Translations under genes and position numbers: made by a program
The notes under the pieces: generated by a model
Databases searched by the model: none
What the model saw: the letters and a program-made list of their open reading frames with translations, nothing else
What the model was told of the DNA's origin: nothing
Assembly: GCF_014203595.1 (NCBI RefSeq)
Contig: NZ_JACHJK010000006.1
Coordinates: forward strand, 124,001-188,000
Source of the DNA: Streptomyces echinatus
Lineage (GTDB): Bacteria > Actinomycetota > Actinomycetes > Streptomycetales > Streptomycetaceae
Length of the DNA: 64,000 nt
Reading direction: 5' to 3'
In this document: one piece after another, positions 1 through 8,970 of the stretch
Layout of the letters: each line of letters opens with the position of its first letter
Position numbering within the stretch: position 1 is the stretch's first letter

Positions 1-1
1 C

Positions 2-2452
2 GCGCACAGCGAGATCTCCCCGCCGGTCCTCGGGGTGCTGCAGGGCGCCTTCCAGCACCTGGCCGGCAGCCCGCCGCTGGTCGTCTGCATCGACGACGCG
101 CATTTCATGGACGTCGAGTCGCTGCAGTACCTGCTCGCGCTCATGCGCCGGATGGGCAGCGCGCCGATATCGATCGTGCTCACCTACTGCCCGGACATGG
201 GCCGGGACAGCGTCCAGCGCATCCTCCAGGCCGAGTTCCTCCGGATGCCCAACTGCGGCCAGCTGGACCTCGAACCGCTCTCGGAGACGGGAGTCGCGAC
301 GGTACTCGAGGAATATTTCAATCTTGAGACGGCGGGCCGGATGGCCTCCGAGTGCAGGCAGCTCTGCGGCGGCCGCCCGTTACTGGTACATGCCCTGGCC
401 GAGGACTGCACCGGCAGGACGTGGGAGCCGGCCGCACAGCTCAGGCCGAGGGCCGGTCACGCCTTCGGCCGCGCCGTCCTGAGCTGCCTGTACCGGGCCG
501 AGCCGGTCGTGCTGGAGATCGCGCAGGCGATGGCCACGCTCGGCGCGTTCCGGTCGGTGGCCGCCGTCGCGCGCCTGTGCGGCATGGACCCGGAATCCGT
601 CGGGCGCATCGTCGCCTCACCCGGCGTCGGCGGACTCCTCGACCACGACCTTCTCGGGCAGCCGAGCGTGCGCGAGGCCGTGCTCGGCAGCATCCCGCAG
701 AAGGAACGCCACGCCATGCGGTCCCGCGCCGCCCGGCTGCTGCACCACGAGGGCGCCCCCGCCCTCGTGACCGCCGAACACCTGATGCGGATCGACGACG
801 CGATCCCCTGGGCGAAACAGGTCCTGTGCGAGGCCGCGGACCAGGCCCTTGCCGGCGGCGACCACGAGACGGCCATCGGCTACCTGGAAAGGGCCCATCG
901 CGAGTGCGCGGACGGGCGGGAGCGGATCGGCATCGCCGCCCGGCTCGCCGACGTCATGTGGCGGTACAACCCGGCGGCGGTGAAGAGCTATCTGCCCGAC
1001 CTGGTCGCGGCCGCCGAGCGGGGCGAGCTGTCCGTCCGGCAGTCGGTCCCGGTCGTCCGGAGCCTCCTCTGGAACGGCCAGGTGGAGCAGGCGACGCGGG
1101 TGACGGCGCGGCTGCGCGAAGGTGCGCGCGCCCAGGCCGGCGACGACGCCGCACGGCACGCCGAGCAGCTGCGCCTGTGGCTCCCGGTCACCTATCCGGG
1201 AATCGCCGCAGCCCCGGGACGCGAGGACGGGACTCTGCCGGACGACGGCATCGGCACCCCCGGGCACCGGGCCGCGGCCGCACTCGGCGCCGTTCTGCGG
1301 GGCGCGGGCGAAGAGGGAGCCGTCCCCGCCGCGGAGCGCGTGCTCCGGGAGGCCCTGGCCGGAGCCGCGAGCCCCGCGTCGTCGCTCGCCTCGCTCATGG
1401 TCCTGATCTACTCCGACAACCTCGACAAGGCGTCGGTGTGGTGCGATGCCCTCCTGGCCTCCATGGGGGAGACCTACGGGCTCGTGTGGAACGCCATGTT
1501 CACCTCCGCGCGCGCGGAGATCCACTACCGTCTCGGGGATCTGCGGAACGCCAAACGGCAGGCGCACGCCGCGCTCGCGCTGATGCCGCGCGAGAGCTGG
1601 GGAGCGGCCGTCGTCGTCCCGCTCTCGCTCCTCATCCTGACCACCACGGCGATGGGGAACCTGGGGGAGGCCGAGAGCTACCTCGACCTGCCCGTGCCCA
1701 GCGCCGCCTTCGGCACCCTCGGCGGAGTGGTCTACCTCGACGCCCGCGGCCATCTCCATCTCGCGCGCGGCCGCCACGACGCCGCGCTGCAGGACTTCCT
1801 GGCGGCCGGACACCTGATGAAGCTCTGGGAGGCCGACTGCCCGGCCGCGGTGCCCTGGCGCGTCAACGCCGCCCGCGCGTACCTCCACAAGGGTCTCGTG
1901 GCGCAGGCGAAGGAACTCCTGGCGGAACACATGTCGCTGCTCCCCCCGGGCCACCCGCGCACCCGCGGCCTGACCTACCGCGCCCTGGCTGCCACCCTCC
2001 GCGCGGAGGAGCGCCCGCCGGTCCTGCGGAAGGCGGCGAACATCCTCGACCGCTGCGGCGACTCACTGAACCTGGCGTACACGCTCGCCGACCTGGGCCA
2101 CTCCTACGAGTCGCTGGGCGACTCCGTGCAGGCCCGCCGCCATGCCCACCGGGCGAGGACACTGGCGGACCGGTGCGCCGCGGCGCTCCTGCCGGGACCA
2201 CCGCCGGCGGCGGCCGACGAGGGGGCGGGGGCGGAGCCCCTCAGCGCGGCCGACCTGCCCGTCCCCCAGCTCAGCTCGGCCGAGTGGCGAGTGGCGGAAC
2301 TGGCCGCCCGGGGCTCCACGAACGAGCAGATCGCCCGCAAGCTCTTCATCACGGTCAGCACCGTCGAACAACACCTCACCCGCGCCTACCGGAAACTGGG
2401 CATCCGCCGCCGCACCCAACTCCCTTCCTGCCTCTCCGAACTCGTCCCGTGA
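2..2452 (+). CDS. LAL-type LuxR transcriptional regulator, 5' partial
   Basis: The reading frame is open from the first bases of the window, so the true start and the Walker A part of the ATPase lie upstream. The visible N-terminus carries a Walker B-like run (VVCIDDAHFMD). A long alanine/leucine-rich helical TPR-like region follows, and the last ~65 residues form a LuxR/GerE helix-turn-helix (LSSAEWRVAELAARG, then TVEQHLTRAYRKLGI). This is the architecture of Large ATP-binding LuxR (LAL/MalT-like) regulators, which are often pathway-specific activators in actinomycetes. The target is not visible; the gene ends about 320 nt before an intradiol dioxygenase on the same strand. Confidence 0.9.
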   Translation, partial: AHSEISPPVLGVLQGAFQHLAGSPPLVVCIDDAHFMDVESLQYLLALMRRMGSAPISIVLTYCPDMGRDSVQRILQAEFLRMPNCGQLDLEPLSETGVATVLEEYFNLETAGRMASECRQLCGGRPLLVHALAEDCTGRTWEPAAQLRPRAGHAFGRAVLSCLYRAEPVVLEIAQAMATLGAFRSVAAVARLCGMDPESVGRIVASPGVGGLLDHDLLGQPSVREAVLGSIPQKERHAMRSRAARLLHHEGAPALVTAEHLMRIDDAIPWAKQVLCEAADQALAGGDHETAIGYLERAHRECADGRERIGIAARLADVMWRYNPAAVKSYLPDLVAAAERGELSVRQSVPVVRSLLWNGQVEQATRVTARLREGARAQAGDDAARHAEQLRLWLPVTYPGIAAAPGREDGTLPDDGIGTPGHRAAAALGAVLRGAGEEGAVPAAERVLREALAGAASPASSLASLMVLIYSDNLDKASVWCDALLASMGETYGLVWNAMFTSARAEIHYRLGDLRNAKRQAHAALALMPRESWGAAVVVPLSLLILTTTAMGNLGEAESYLDLPVPSAAFGTLGGVVYLDARGHLHLARGRHDAALQDFLAAGHLMKLWEADCPAAVPWRVNAARAYLHKGLVAQAKELLAEHMSLLPPGHPRTRGLTYRALAATLRAEERPPVLRKAANILDRCGDSLNLAYTLADLGHSYESLGDSVQARRHAHRARTLADRCAAALLPGPPPAAADEGAGAEPLSAADLPVPQLSSAEWRVAELAARGSTNEQIARKLFITVSTVEQHLTRAYRKLGIRRRTQLPSCLSELVP

Positions 2453-2556
2453 CCACCACCCACGAGCCCCGCCCCGGCGCCACACGTCCCCGGCGACCAC
2501 GCCCCCTTCCCCCCCCGCCCGGCCCCGACCGGCACGCCCCGGACGGTACGGACACC

Positions 2557-2584
2557 GGGGGCGGGGTCGGGGGCGCAGTGGGGG
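2557..2584 (+). other. G-run cluster (possible G-quadruplex) in gene-free stretch 2453-2769
   Basis: The 317-nt interval between the LuxR gene and the dioxygenase holds no convincing gene. It contains four close G-runs (2557-2561, 2563-2566, 2569-2573, 2580-2584) separated by 1, 2 and 6 nt, which fits the usual G-quadruplex pattern on the + strand. In a genome this GC-rich such runs can occur by chance. No clear promoter was recognised. Confidence 0.3.
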
Positions 2585-2769
2585 TCGGTGTCGGGGCCGA
2601 TGTCCGGGGCGGGGCCGGGGCGCCGTCGGCGCCGAGACCGGTCCTGACGCGCACCGCTCACGTCCGTGCACGGCGCGCACGCGGTACCGCTGGTGGGGTT
2701 TCGTAACGCGGCGGCTTCGTGGGTCGTCCGTGCGATCCGGCGGATCGTCACCGGCGCCATGCTCACCCC

Positions 2770-3573
2770 ATGACTGACATCCCCCACCACGACCACGTGG
2801 AACCGCAGCGCGACCCCGGGCCGTCCGACGTTCCCGCGGGTACCACCCGAAGGTCCGTCATGGCCACCCTGGGCGGAGCCGCCCTCGGCGCGGCCGCGCT
2901 GGGTGTCGCCGCCACGCGGGCGACCGCCGCCACCGGGCACCGGGCCGCGGCCCGGCCGGTCGCCGCCTGCGTCCTCACGCCCGAGCAGACCGAAGGGCCG
3001 TACTACCTGGACCTGGAGACGGTCCGCAAGGACATCACCGAGGGCAGGGCGGGCGTTCCGCTGACCCTCCGCGTGACCGTGGTCGACGCGGTGACCTGCG
3101 CCCCGCTGCCCCGGACGGCGGTCGACATCTGGCACTGCGACGCCCTCGGGGTCTACTCCGGCTATGTCGCCGGAGGTTCCACCCCGGACACCACCTTCCT
3201 GCGCGGCGTGCAGCTGACCGACTCCGCCGGTGTCGCCGAGTTCACCACCGTCTACCCCGGCTGGTACGTCGGCCGGGCCCTCCACATCCACGTCAAGACG
3301 CACGGGGGAGGCACCGTGTCCGACGGGACATACCACGGCGGCCACGTGTCCCACACGGGCCAGCTCTACTTCCCGGAGGCGTACAACACCAGGGTCGCCG
3401 CCCTGTCGCCGTACCGGAACAACAGGGCCTCCCGCACACTCAACGCGCGGGACGGCATATACCGCAACGGCGGGTCCTCGACCCTGCTGACCCTCACCCA
3501 GGCCGGCAGCGACCTCGGCAAGGGAGTCACCGGAACCGTCGTACTCGGCATCGACCCCGCCGCCACACCCTGA
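2770..3573 (+). CDS. Tat-exported intradiol ring-cleavage dioxygenase-like protein
   Basis: A 267-residue protein. The N-terminus has a twin-arginine motif (TTRRSVMATLGG, residues ~28-39) and an Ala-rich hydrophobic stretch, so it is probably exported by the Tat system. The mature part has the intradiol dioxygenase (catechol/protocatechuate dioxygenase) core: EQTEGPYYL, then VDIWHCDALGVYSGY, then GWYVGRALHIHVK. The Tyr, Tyr, His and His residues in these motifs match the usual non-haem Fe(III) ligands. The family cleaves catecholic rings between the hydroxyls; exported members are common in Streptomyces but their substrates are poorly defined. The ATG at 2770 was preferred to an in-frame start at 2719 because it puts the Tat motif near the N-terminus. 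A hairpin follows the stop. Confidence 0.88.
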   Translation: MTDIPHHDHVEPQRDPGPSDVPAGTTRRSVMATLGGAALGAAALGVAATRATAATGHRAAARPVAACVLTPEQTEGPYYLDLETVRKDITEGRAGVPLTLRVTVVDAVTCAPLPRTAVDIWHCDALGVYSGYVAGGSTPDTTFLRGVQLTDSAGVAEFTTVYPGWYVGRALHIHVKTHGGGTVSDGTYHGGHVSHTGQLYFPEAYNTRVAALSPYRNNRASRTLNARDGIYRNGGSSTLLTLTQAGSDLGKGVTGTVVLGIDPAATP

Positions 3574-3590
3574 CGCACCCGGACGCCCGT

Positions 3591-3620
3591 GGTGGCCGGC
3601 CCGCCCAGGTGCCGGCCACC
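3591..3620 (+). terminator. Hairpin terminator after the dioxygenase gene
   Basis: A perfect 10-bp inverted repeat, GGTGGCCGGC / GCCGGCCACC, with a 10-nt loop begins 17 nt after the stop codon. It has no U-tract, as is usual in Streptomyces. Confidence 0.6.
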
Positions 3621-3684
3621 GCACGCGTGACGGCGGCCGCCCCGCTCCTGCCCGAGCCGGCCGGCGCGGTCCTCGGGGAGACAC

Positions 3685-6216
3685 ATGGCTGACGGTGCTG
3701 GTTTCGTTGCGGGGCGGTGCGGCCAGGAAACGGGGATGAGCCGGAGTCGAACATGTGACGTGTGCGGTGCCGCGCTGATCGTGAGGCCGCACGGAGGCCG
3801 GCCGGCTCGATACTGCTCCGGCGCCTGCCGGCAGCGGGCGCTGCGCCGAAGGGCGGCCTCGGGTGCCACGCCGCCGGCCCCGACGGCCGGTGGAAGCGTC
3901 CTGCCGCCGGCGCTCGACACCTTCGTCGGCCGACGGCAGGAACTGTCGAACCTGCGCACCCTCCTGAGGAGTTCGCGCCTCCTCACGCTGACCGGTGCGG
4001 GCGGTGTGGGCAAGACCCGGCTGGCGCTGGAGTTCGCCAAGGCGTCACCGAAACGCTTCGCACGGGTCGACCTCGTGGAACTCGCCTCGCTCCAGGACGG
4101 CGCACCGCTGACCCAGTCCCTGGCCGCCGCCCTGGGCGTGCGCGAACGAGCGGGCCGGACAGGCGTCGACGCGCTGGTCCGGGCGCTCGGCGACGCCCCC
4201 CGGCTGCTGATTCTGGACAACTGCGAGCATCTGGCCGAGCCGTGTGCCCGGCTCGCGGCGACGCTGCTGGGCCGCTGCCCCCGGCTGCGGATCCTGGCCA
4301 CCAGCCGGGAGGCTTTGAGGGTGCCCGGAGAGACCGTGTTCCGGGTCGGTGAACTGTCCCTGCCGCCGGCCGACGCCGGAGACGACGTGACGGCCCTCCT
4401 GCGGTCCGAGGCGGTACGGCTCTTCGCCGACCGTGCCGCGAGCAGCTCCCCGGGGTTCACGCTCCATCGCGGCAACGGCCCCCTGGTGGCCGAGATCTGC
4501 CGGCGCCTGGACGGCCTGGCGCTCGCCGTCGAACTCGCCGCCCGCCACGCCGGCGGGCTCGCGCTGAGCGACATCCTGGCAGGACTGGACGACCGGTTCG
4601 CCCAGCTGGACCTGCTGACCGGGGGAAGCAGAACCGGCCCCCCACGCCACAGCGGGCTCGCCGCGGCGGTCGACTGGAGCCATCGGCTGCTGGATCCGGC
4701 CGAGCAGGCGGTCTTCCGGCGTCTTTCGGTCCTGGTCGGCGGGTTCGACGTGACCGCCGCGCAGACGGTCTGCGCCGGTGGCGGCATGGGCCCGCGGCAG
4801 GTCTTCCGCATCCTGTGCGCCCTGGAGGCGAAGTCGCTCGTCGTACGTCTGCCGGGAGAGACGGCACCCATGCCGGGAGAGACGGCACCCACCCGCTTCA
4901 GGCAGTTGAACGCCATCCGTGTCTACGCCCTGGACCGGCTGCGGGCTTCCGGTGAACTGCACGCCACCCTGCGCCGGGCGCTCGCGTGGCTGACCGAGAT
5001 GGCCGACCGGGGCCGCGGGGACGTGTTCGCCGACCAGGCCGGCAGCCCGCTGGCGGCGGAACGGGACAATCTCGCCTCGGTACTGGCCCACGGCGCCGGA
5101 CACGACGACACCGTCCTGGAACGGCTGACACTGGAGCTGGCGCGCGTGCACTACCAGCAGGAACAGCCGTCGGCCGCCCATGCGCTGCTCACCGGGCTGC
5201 TGCGGGGAGCCGGGGGCCGGGCGCCGGGCGGTCAGGTGCCGGCGCTCGCCGCCCGCGTGGCCTGCCAGCGGGCCGATCCGGACGAGGCACTGCGGCTGGG
5301 TGAGCAGGCGGTGCGCAGCGAGCGGATGCGCCGGGACGCCGCCGGACTGGCCAACGCCCTGGACGCCCGGGCGGCGGCGCGACTGTGCCGCGGCGAGTTC
5401 GCCGAGGCCGTCGCGGATCTGCGGGAGTGCCTGGAGGTCGTCGGTTCCGCCGGCAGGCCGCAGGACACCGCTTGGTGCACCCATCACCTGGCCTGGGCGC
5501 TGCTGCAGGCCGGCCGGGAACGGGAGGCCGACGCACTGATGTCACGGTGCCTGCCCGTGCTGAGACAGCAGGCGCCGTGGCCGCGGACCGCGGCCGCGCT
5601 GCACACCGCCGGGGCCGTACGGCTGGCACTGGGGCGTCTGCGCAGCGCGGAGACCCTGTTCGCCGAGGTGCTGAGGATCGCTCCAGGGGCCAGTTTCCAC
5701 GCCCTGTACCCCGTGGAGGGCCTGGCCCTCGTCGCCGCCGAGAGCGGCGACATGCAGCGGGCGCTGCGGCTGTACGAGGCGAGCGCGCAGGCGCGGCGCC
5801 GCCTGGACACCGAGCCCGAGGCCCCCTGGCGGCACAGGATGGAACAGGCGGCGGCGCGTGCCCGCACCCGGCTGTCGGCCGCGGCGCAGGAGGCGGCCGT
5901 CGCCGGTGCCCGTGGGCTGCGCGGAGAGCGGCTGGTCGCGTACGCGCTCGGCGCGGGCAGTGGCGAGGAGCGAACCGGGCACGATGTCCGTACCACCGAC
6001 GACCGGCTCCGGCTCACCGTGCGGGAGTCCACGGTGGCCGGACTCGTCGCGGAAGGGCTGACCAACCGGCAGATCGCCGACCGGCTCGGCCTCTCCGTCC
6101 ACACGGTCGCCACGCACCTGGACAGGATCCGCGACAAGCTGGGCCTCCGTTCCCGCACGCAGATCGCACTCTGGACGGCCGCACGGACCGGGGGAGGGCG
6201 CCCAGCCCGGTGGTGA
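3685..6216 (+). CDS. AAA/NB-ARC-like ATPase LuxR regulator with N-terminal zinc-finger-like motif
   Basis: An 843-residue regulator. Near the N-terminus is a four-cysteine motif (CDVCG ... YCSGACRQRALRRR), a short zinc-ribbon-like element. A P-loop NTPase follows (TGAGGVGKTRLALEF, Walker A), with Walker B LLILDNCEHL and the ATSREALRVPGE sensor motif typical of AfsR/LuxR-type NB-ARC ATPases. Next come TPR-like helices, and the C-terminus is a LuxR helix-turn-helix (LTVRESTVAGLVAEGLTN ... TVATHLDRIRDKLGL). A start at 3736 (MSRSRTCDVC, preceded by AGGAAACGGGG) is at least as likely as 3685. The gene carries an in-frame 21-bp tandem duplication. The ligand and targets are unknown; it lies directly upstream of the putative protease cassette but points into a 218-nt gap, so control of that cassette is only a guess. 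Confidence 0.88.
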   Translation: MADGAGFVAGRCGQETGMSRSRTCDVCGAALIVRPHGGRPARYCSGACRQRALRRRAASGATPPAPTAGGSVLPPALDTFVGRRQELSNLRTLLRSSRLLTLTGAGGVGKTRLALEFAKASPKRFARVDLVELASLQDGAPLTQSLAAALGVRERAGRTGVDALVRALGDAPRLLILDNCEHLAEPCARLAATLLGRCPRLRILATSREALRVPGETVFRVGELSLPPADAGDDVTALLRSEAVRLFADRAASSSPGFTLHRGNGPLVAEICRRLDGLALAVELAARHAGGLALSDILAGLDDRFAQLDLLTGGSRTGPPRHSGLAAAVDWSHRLLDPAEQAVFRRLSVLVGGFDVTAAQTVCAGGGMGPRQVFRILCALEAKSLVVRLPGETAPMPGETAPTRFRQLNAIRVYALDRLRASGELHATLRRALAWLTEMADRGRGDVFADQAGSPLAAERDNLASVLAHGAGHDDTVLERLTLELARVHYQQEQPSAAHALLTGLLRGAGGRAPGGQVPALAARVACQRADPDEALRLGEQAVRSERMRRDAAGLANALDARAAARLCRGEFAEAVADLRECLEVVGSAGRPQDTAWCTHHLAWALLQAGREREADALMSRCLPVLRQQAPWPRTAAALHTAGAVRLALGRLRSAETLFAEVLRIAPGASFHALYPVEGLALVAAESGDMQRALRLYEASAQARRRLDTEPEAPWRHRMEQAAARARTRLSAAAQEAAVAGARGLRGERLVAYALGAGSGEERTGHDVRTTDDRLRLTVRESTVAGLVAEGLTNRQIADRLGLSVHTVATHLDRIRDKLGLRSRTQIALWTAARTGGGRPARW
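4850..4891 (+). repeat. In-frame 21-bp tandem duplication
   Basis: The unit TGCCGGGAGAGACGGCACCC plus A occurs twice back to back (4850-4870 and 4871-4891). It duplicates seven codons (PGETAPM / PGETAPT) in the linker after the ATPase domain of the LuxR regulator. The two copies are identical, which suggests a recent slippage event. Confidence 0.85.
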
Positions 6217-6434
6217 ACCCCCGGCTCGGCTCCCGGCGACGGGAAACGAACGCACGCATGACCACGCGGGACTTGCGGCCTCGGAGGGATAACACGGCTG
6301 CTCCGCCCCGGGATCCGGGCCCCTGGGAGGCTGTGTGGAGGAGGTGTGTGTGGCGGTCGGCAGGCGATTCTTCGTATCCAGCGTGCGTGTTAGCCTGCCC
6401 GCGATCACGATCTCATGCATACGGGGGAGGCACG

Positions 6435-6806
6435 GTGGGCTCGGACGGCTACCAGGTGAAGGCAGGTATGACCGGCCCGGCCCAGCAACTCGACGAGGCC
6501 GGCACGGACATGGACGGCATCAGCTCGGCCGTCAAGTCCCGCACGAGTTACTCGTACGACGACGCCGGCGGCGAGGACGCCGCGTCGGCGCTCAACGCGT
6601 TCGTCAAGGCCTGGGAAGCGGAGGCCAAGACACTTGCTTCGGCGCTGCACGAGCTCGGCGGCAAGGTGCAGTTGGCCAAGAAGACCTACCACGGTGCCGA
6701 CGGCCTGGTGAAGACGCACGCGGACCGCGTCCCCGCCGGCGGCACCAGCAGCCTCACCAGCACATCGGCACAGGGCGGACGCACCTCGGCCCTGTCGAGT
6801 TACTGA
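6435..6806 (+). CDS. Small WXG100-like protein
   Basis: A 123-residue protein starting at GTG with a strong Shine-Dalgarno (GGGGGAGG) 5 nt upstream. It is mostly helical with no signal peptide or membrane segment. The length, the helical centre (AFVKAWEAEAKTLASALHEL) and the polar, Ser/Thr-rich tail resemble the ESAT-6/WXG100-type partners encoded next to type VII secretion substrates. The classical W-x-G turn is not obvious, so the family call is an inference. The stop lies 11 nt before the next gene's GTG, so the two are very likely co-transcribed; this protein may be a chaperone or co-secretion partner of the papain-like protein. Confidence 0.6.
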   Translation: MGSDGYQVKAGMTGPAQQLDEAGTDMDGISSAVKSRTSYSYDDAGGEDAASALNAFVKAWEAEAKTLASALHELGGKVQLAKKTYHGADGLVKTHADRVPAGGTSSLTSTSAQGGRTSALSSY

Positions 6807-6817
6807 GGGGCGGGCCG

Positions 6818-8401
6818 GTGTCTTTCTTCTCCTCCCCCCTCGACTCCCCTTCCTTCCGCCTCACATGGCTCGCCGGGCTGTCCAAGAAGATCCTCGGTGC
6901 CGGAAGCAAGAACGAGCTCCTCGACCTGATCGACGACGCCCTCTCCGTGCCCGAACCGGGCGGCGACCAGGGCGTGCTGGAGGGCCTGGCAAGGCTCTAC
7001 CGCGGCCAGGTCGACCAGGTCGGCAGCGTCTTCGACCAGGTCGACCGAGTGGGCCGCAAGGGTCTTCCGGAGGTGTGGGTCGGCGACACGAGCGTCCTCG
7101 CCTCCGACGTGGTGAACGCCGCCGGGCGGTCCGTGACGCAGATGAGCGAGGCGTTCCAGGGCTGCGCGACGGTGCTGCTGACGCTGGCCGACGCGATCGG
7201 CGCCGCGCAGCGCAAGGACGCGCAGGGCCGCGGACAGCTGCTGGAGCAGAAGAAGATGCTCGGCGGCAAGGACGGCTTCTTCGACGACCTGCACGAGAAC
7301 GACGAGGAGGAGTGGGACCGCAAGAACGCCGCCCACCTCGGCTCCTACGCGGTCGACCTGATGCACGCCGCCGTCTCCGACGCGCAGGAGGCCACCCGCG
7401 TCGCGGCCCGCGACCTGAACAAGTGGGCCGCCGAGGCACGGGCCGGGAAGATGGAGACCAGCGAACTCACCGCCGTCGACAAGGTGATGCTCGCCGACAC
7501 CGGCGTGGCGGGTGCCGACACCGAGCTCAACGAGATCCTCACGGCCGGCGACCTGACGCGCGCGTCAGCACGCATGGACCTGCTGAGCCTCGACGACGAG
7601 ACGGCCATGGAGCGGATGCTGGCGAAGTCGGACAGCCCGCAGGAGCGGGCCTACCTGATGAAGGCCCTGGCCGCCGGCCACAGCGTCGCCGAGATCGGCA
7701 CGTTCCAGAACAAGATCCACGGCAAGGACCCCGCCTGGATGCGCCGGCACCTCACTCCGGTGGTCACCCGCGCGGACAGCATGAAGGACGAGGGCCTGGC
7801 TCCGGACGGCTCGAACAACAACAAGGACTACGCGACCTTCGACGGCCAGCGGTGGGTCCAGGGCGGCGACGGCTCCGAGGGCACCTGCGTGGCCTCGTCC
7901 ACCGTCACGTCCCGTGCCATGGTCGACCCCCTGTACGCGCTCGACCTCACCGGCGGCCCCGACGGACAGCAGGACGACGCCGAGGCCTTCAAGCAGCGGC
8001 TCGTGGCCGAACAGCACCGGCTGCACACCGAAGGCGACGGCGGCAAGAACTGGGGCGGCATGGGGCCCGAGGGCCAGGAACGGATCAACGACCGCGCCGT
8101 CGGCAGTGCCACCGGCAGTGACTACGAGCGCCAGGACCTGAACAGCGCCGCCGACCGCCGGGCCGTCCTCACCGAAGTCGAGAAGTCGGTGGCGCAGGGG
8201 CGGCCGGTGCCGGTCGACGTCTCGGGCAAGGAGGGCGCCCACGCGATGACCATCATCGCCCAGGAGGGGGACAAGCTTCAGGTGTACAACCCCTGGGGCT
8301 CGACCACCTGGGTCAGCGAGGACGACTTCATCAACGGCCACATGGGCAAGGCTTCCACCAGTGATCTCCCCAACGCGTACAGCGTCTATCTTCCGCGGTA
8401 G
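6818..8401 (+). CDS. Putative secreted toxin/effector with papain-like cysteine peptidase domain
   Basis: A 527-residue protein starting at GTG after GAGGGGCGGG. The N-terminal ~330 residues are helical and include a W-V-G-D turn between two helices (residues ~85-90), reminiscent of long WXG/LXG substrates of type VII secretion. The C-terminal ~190 residues look like a papain fold. A candidate nucleophile Cys357 lies in GTCVASSTVTS, His475 in GAHAMTIIA and Asn491 in VYNPWGSTTW. The 16-residue His-Asn spacing and N-x-W-G match papain (His159, Asn175, NSWG). There is no signal peptide, so any export would have to use another route. The following gene encodes a chagasin-like lipoprotein, the inhibitor class known for papain-family enzymes. 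Activity and secretion route are inferences. Confidence 0.72.
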   Translation: MSFFSSPLDSPSFRLTWLAGLSKKILGAGSKNELLDLIDDALSVPEPGGDQGVLEGLARLYRGQVDQVGSVFDQVDRVGRKGLPEVWVGDTSVLASDVVNAAGRSVTQMSEAFQGCATVLLTLADAIGAAQRKDAQGRGQLLEQKKMLGGKDGFFDDLHENDEEEWDRKNAAHLGSYAVDLMHAAVSDAQEATRVAARDLNKWAAEARAGKMETSELTAVDKVMLADTGVAGADTELNEILTAGDLTRASARMDLLSLDDETAMERMLAKSDSPQERAYLMKALAAGHSVAEIGTFQNKIHGKDPAWMRRHLTPVVTRADSMKDEGLAPDGSNNNKDYATFDGQRWVQGGDGSEGTCVASSTVTSRAMVDPLYALDLTGGPDGQQDDAEAFKQRLVAEQHRLHTEGDGGKNWGGMGPEGQERINDRAVGSATGSDYERQDLNSAADRRAVLTEVEKSVAQGRPVPVDVSGKEGAHAMTIIAQEGDKLQVYNPWGSTTWVSEDDFINGHMGKASTSDLPNAYSVYLPR

Positions 8402-8924
8402 CAGGGGCGGTGCCGTGATCGCGGCGACCGCGCTCCTCGCTCTGGCCACGGGCTGCGGCTCGGGCACCGGCGAACCGGCCGGCGGCTCCACGAGCACCGC
8501 GAGCCACCCCACGAGCGGCGCGAGCCGCCCGACGAGCCACCCGGTGAAGGACACCAGCATCTCCGCCGAGCCGGGCGAGCGCTTCACGCTCACCGTCGAC
8601 CAGAACGCCTCCACCCGCGAGTACTGGTACCTGGTCGACCCCGCGCCCGACGGCTCGGTGCTGGTCAGCCGCGGCCAGGACTACACGTCGGACTCCGGCG
8701 GCGCACCGGCGGCCGGCGCCGGCGGCCGGCTGACCTTCACCTTCGAGGCCACGGGCAAGGGAACCACCCGGTTCACGCTGCTGCACTGCACCTTCACCAC
8801 CTGCCAGGGCAACACCTCCACCCGGCCCCCCGAGACGACCGGACCCTCCGCCACCCCGACCACGGGGGCGGCCGCCACCACCCAGGCTCCCGAGCGCATC
8901 ACCTACACCGTCACCGTCGGCTGA
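8361..8924 (+). CDS. Lipoprotein with chagasin-like (cysteine protease inhibitor, I42) domain
   Basis: A 187-residue protein. The N-terminus has a basic segment and a hydrophobic stretch ending in a lipobox (LATGC, Cys ~32), so it should be a lipoprotein on the outer face of the membrane. After a Ser/Thr/Pro-rich linker comes a beta-rich domain that matches the chagasin pattern: NASTREYW where chagasin has NPTTGYxW, GAGG for the GxGG loop, then FTFEATGKGTTRFTLL. The third (RPW) loop is replaced by HCTFTTC, which may form a disulfide. The GTG at 8361 overlaps the protease gene by 41 nt; a GTG at 8415 is possible but would remove the basic n-region. Placement beside a papain-like enzyme suggests an immunity function; this is not proven. 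Confidence 0.68.
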   Translation: MISPTRTASIFRGSRGGAVIAATALLALATGCGSGTGEPAGGSTSTASHPTSGASRPTSHPVKDTSISAEPGERFTLTVDQNASTREYWYLVDPAPDGSVLVSRGQDYTSDSGGAPAAGAGGRLTFTFEATGKGTTRFTLLHCTFTTCQGNTSTRPPETTGPSATPTTGAAATTQAPERITYTVTVG

Positions 8925-8970
8925 GCCGCGGCGGACCAGGCAGATGAGACGAGACACCCGAGGCCCCGCC

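Noticed and set aside
617..1954. Long - strand open frame of 445 codons inside the first LuxR gene
   Set aside because: It is the antisense shadow of a GC-rich gene; its codon third-position bias and composition do not fit a real protein, and the + strand frame has clear LuxR motifs.
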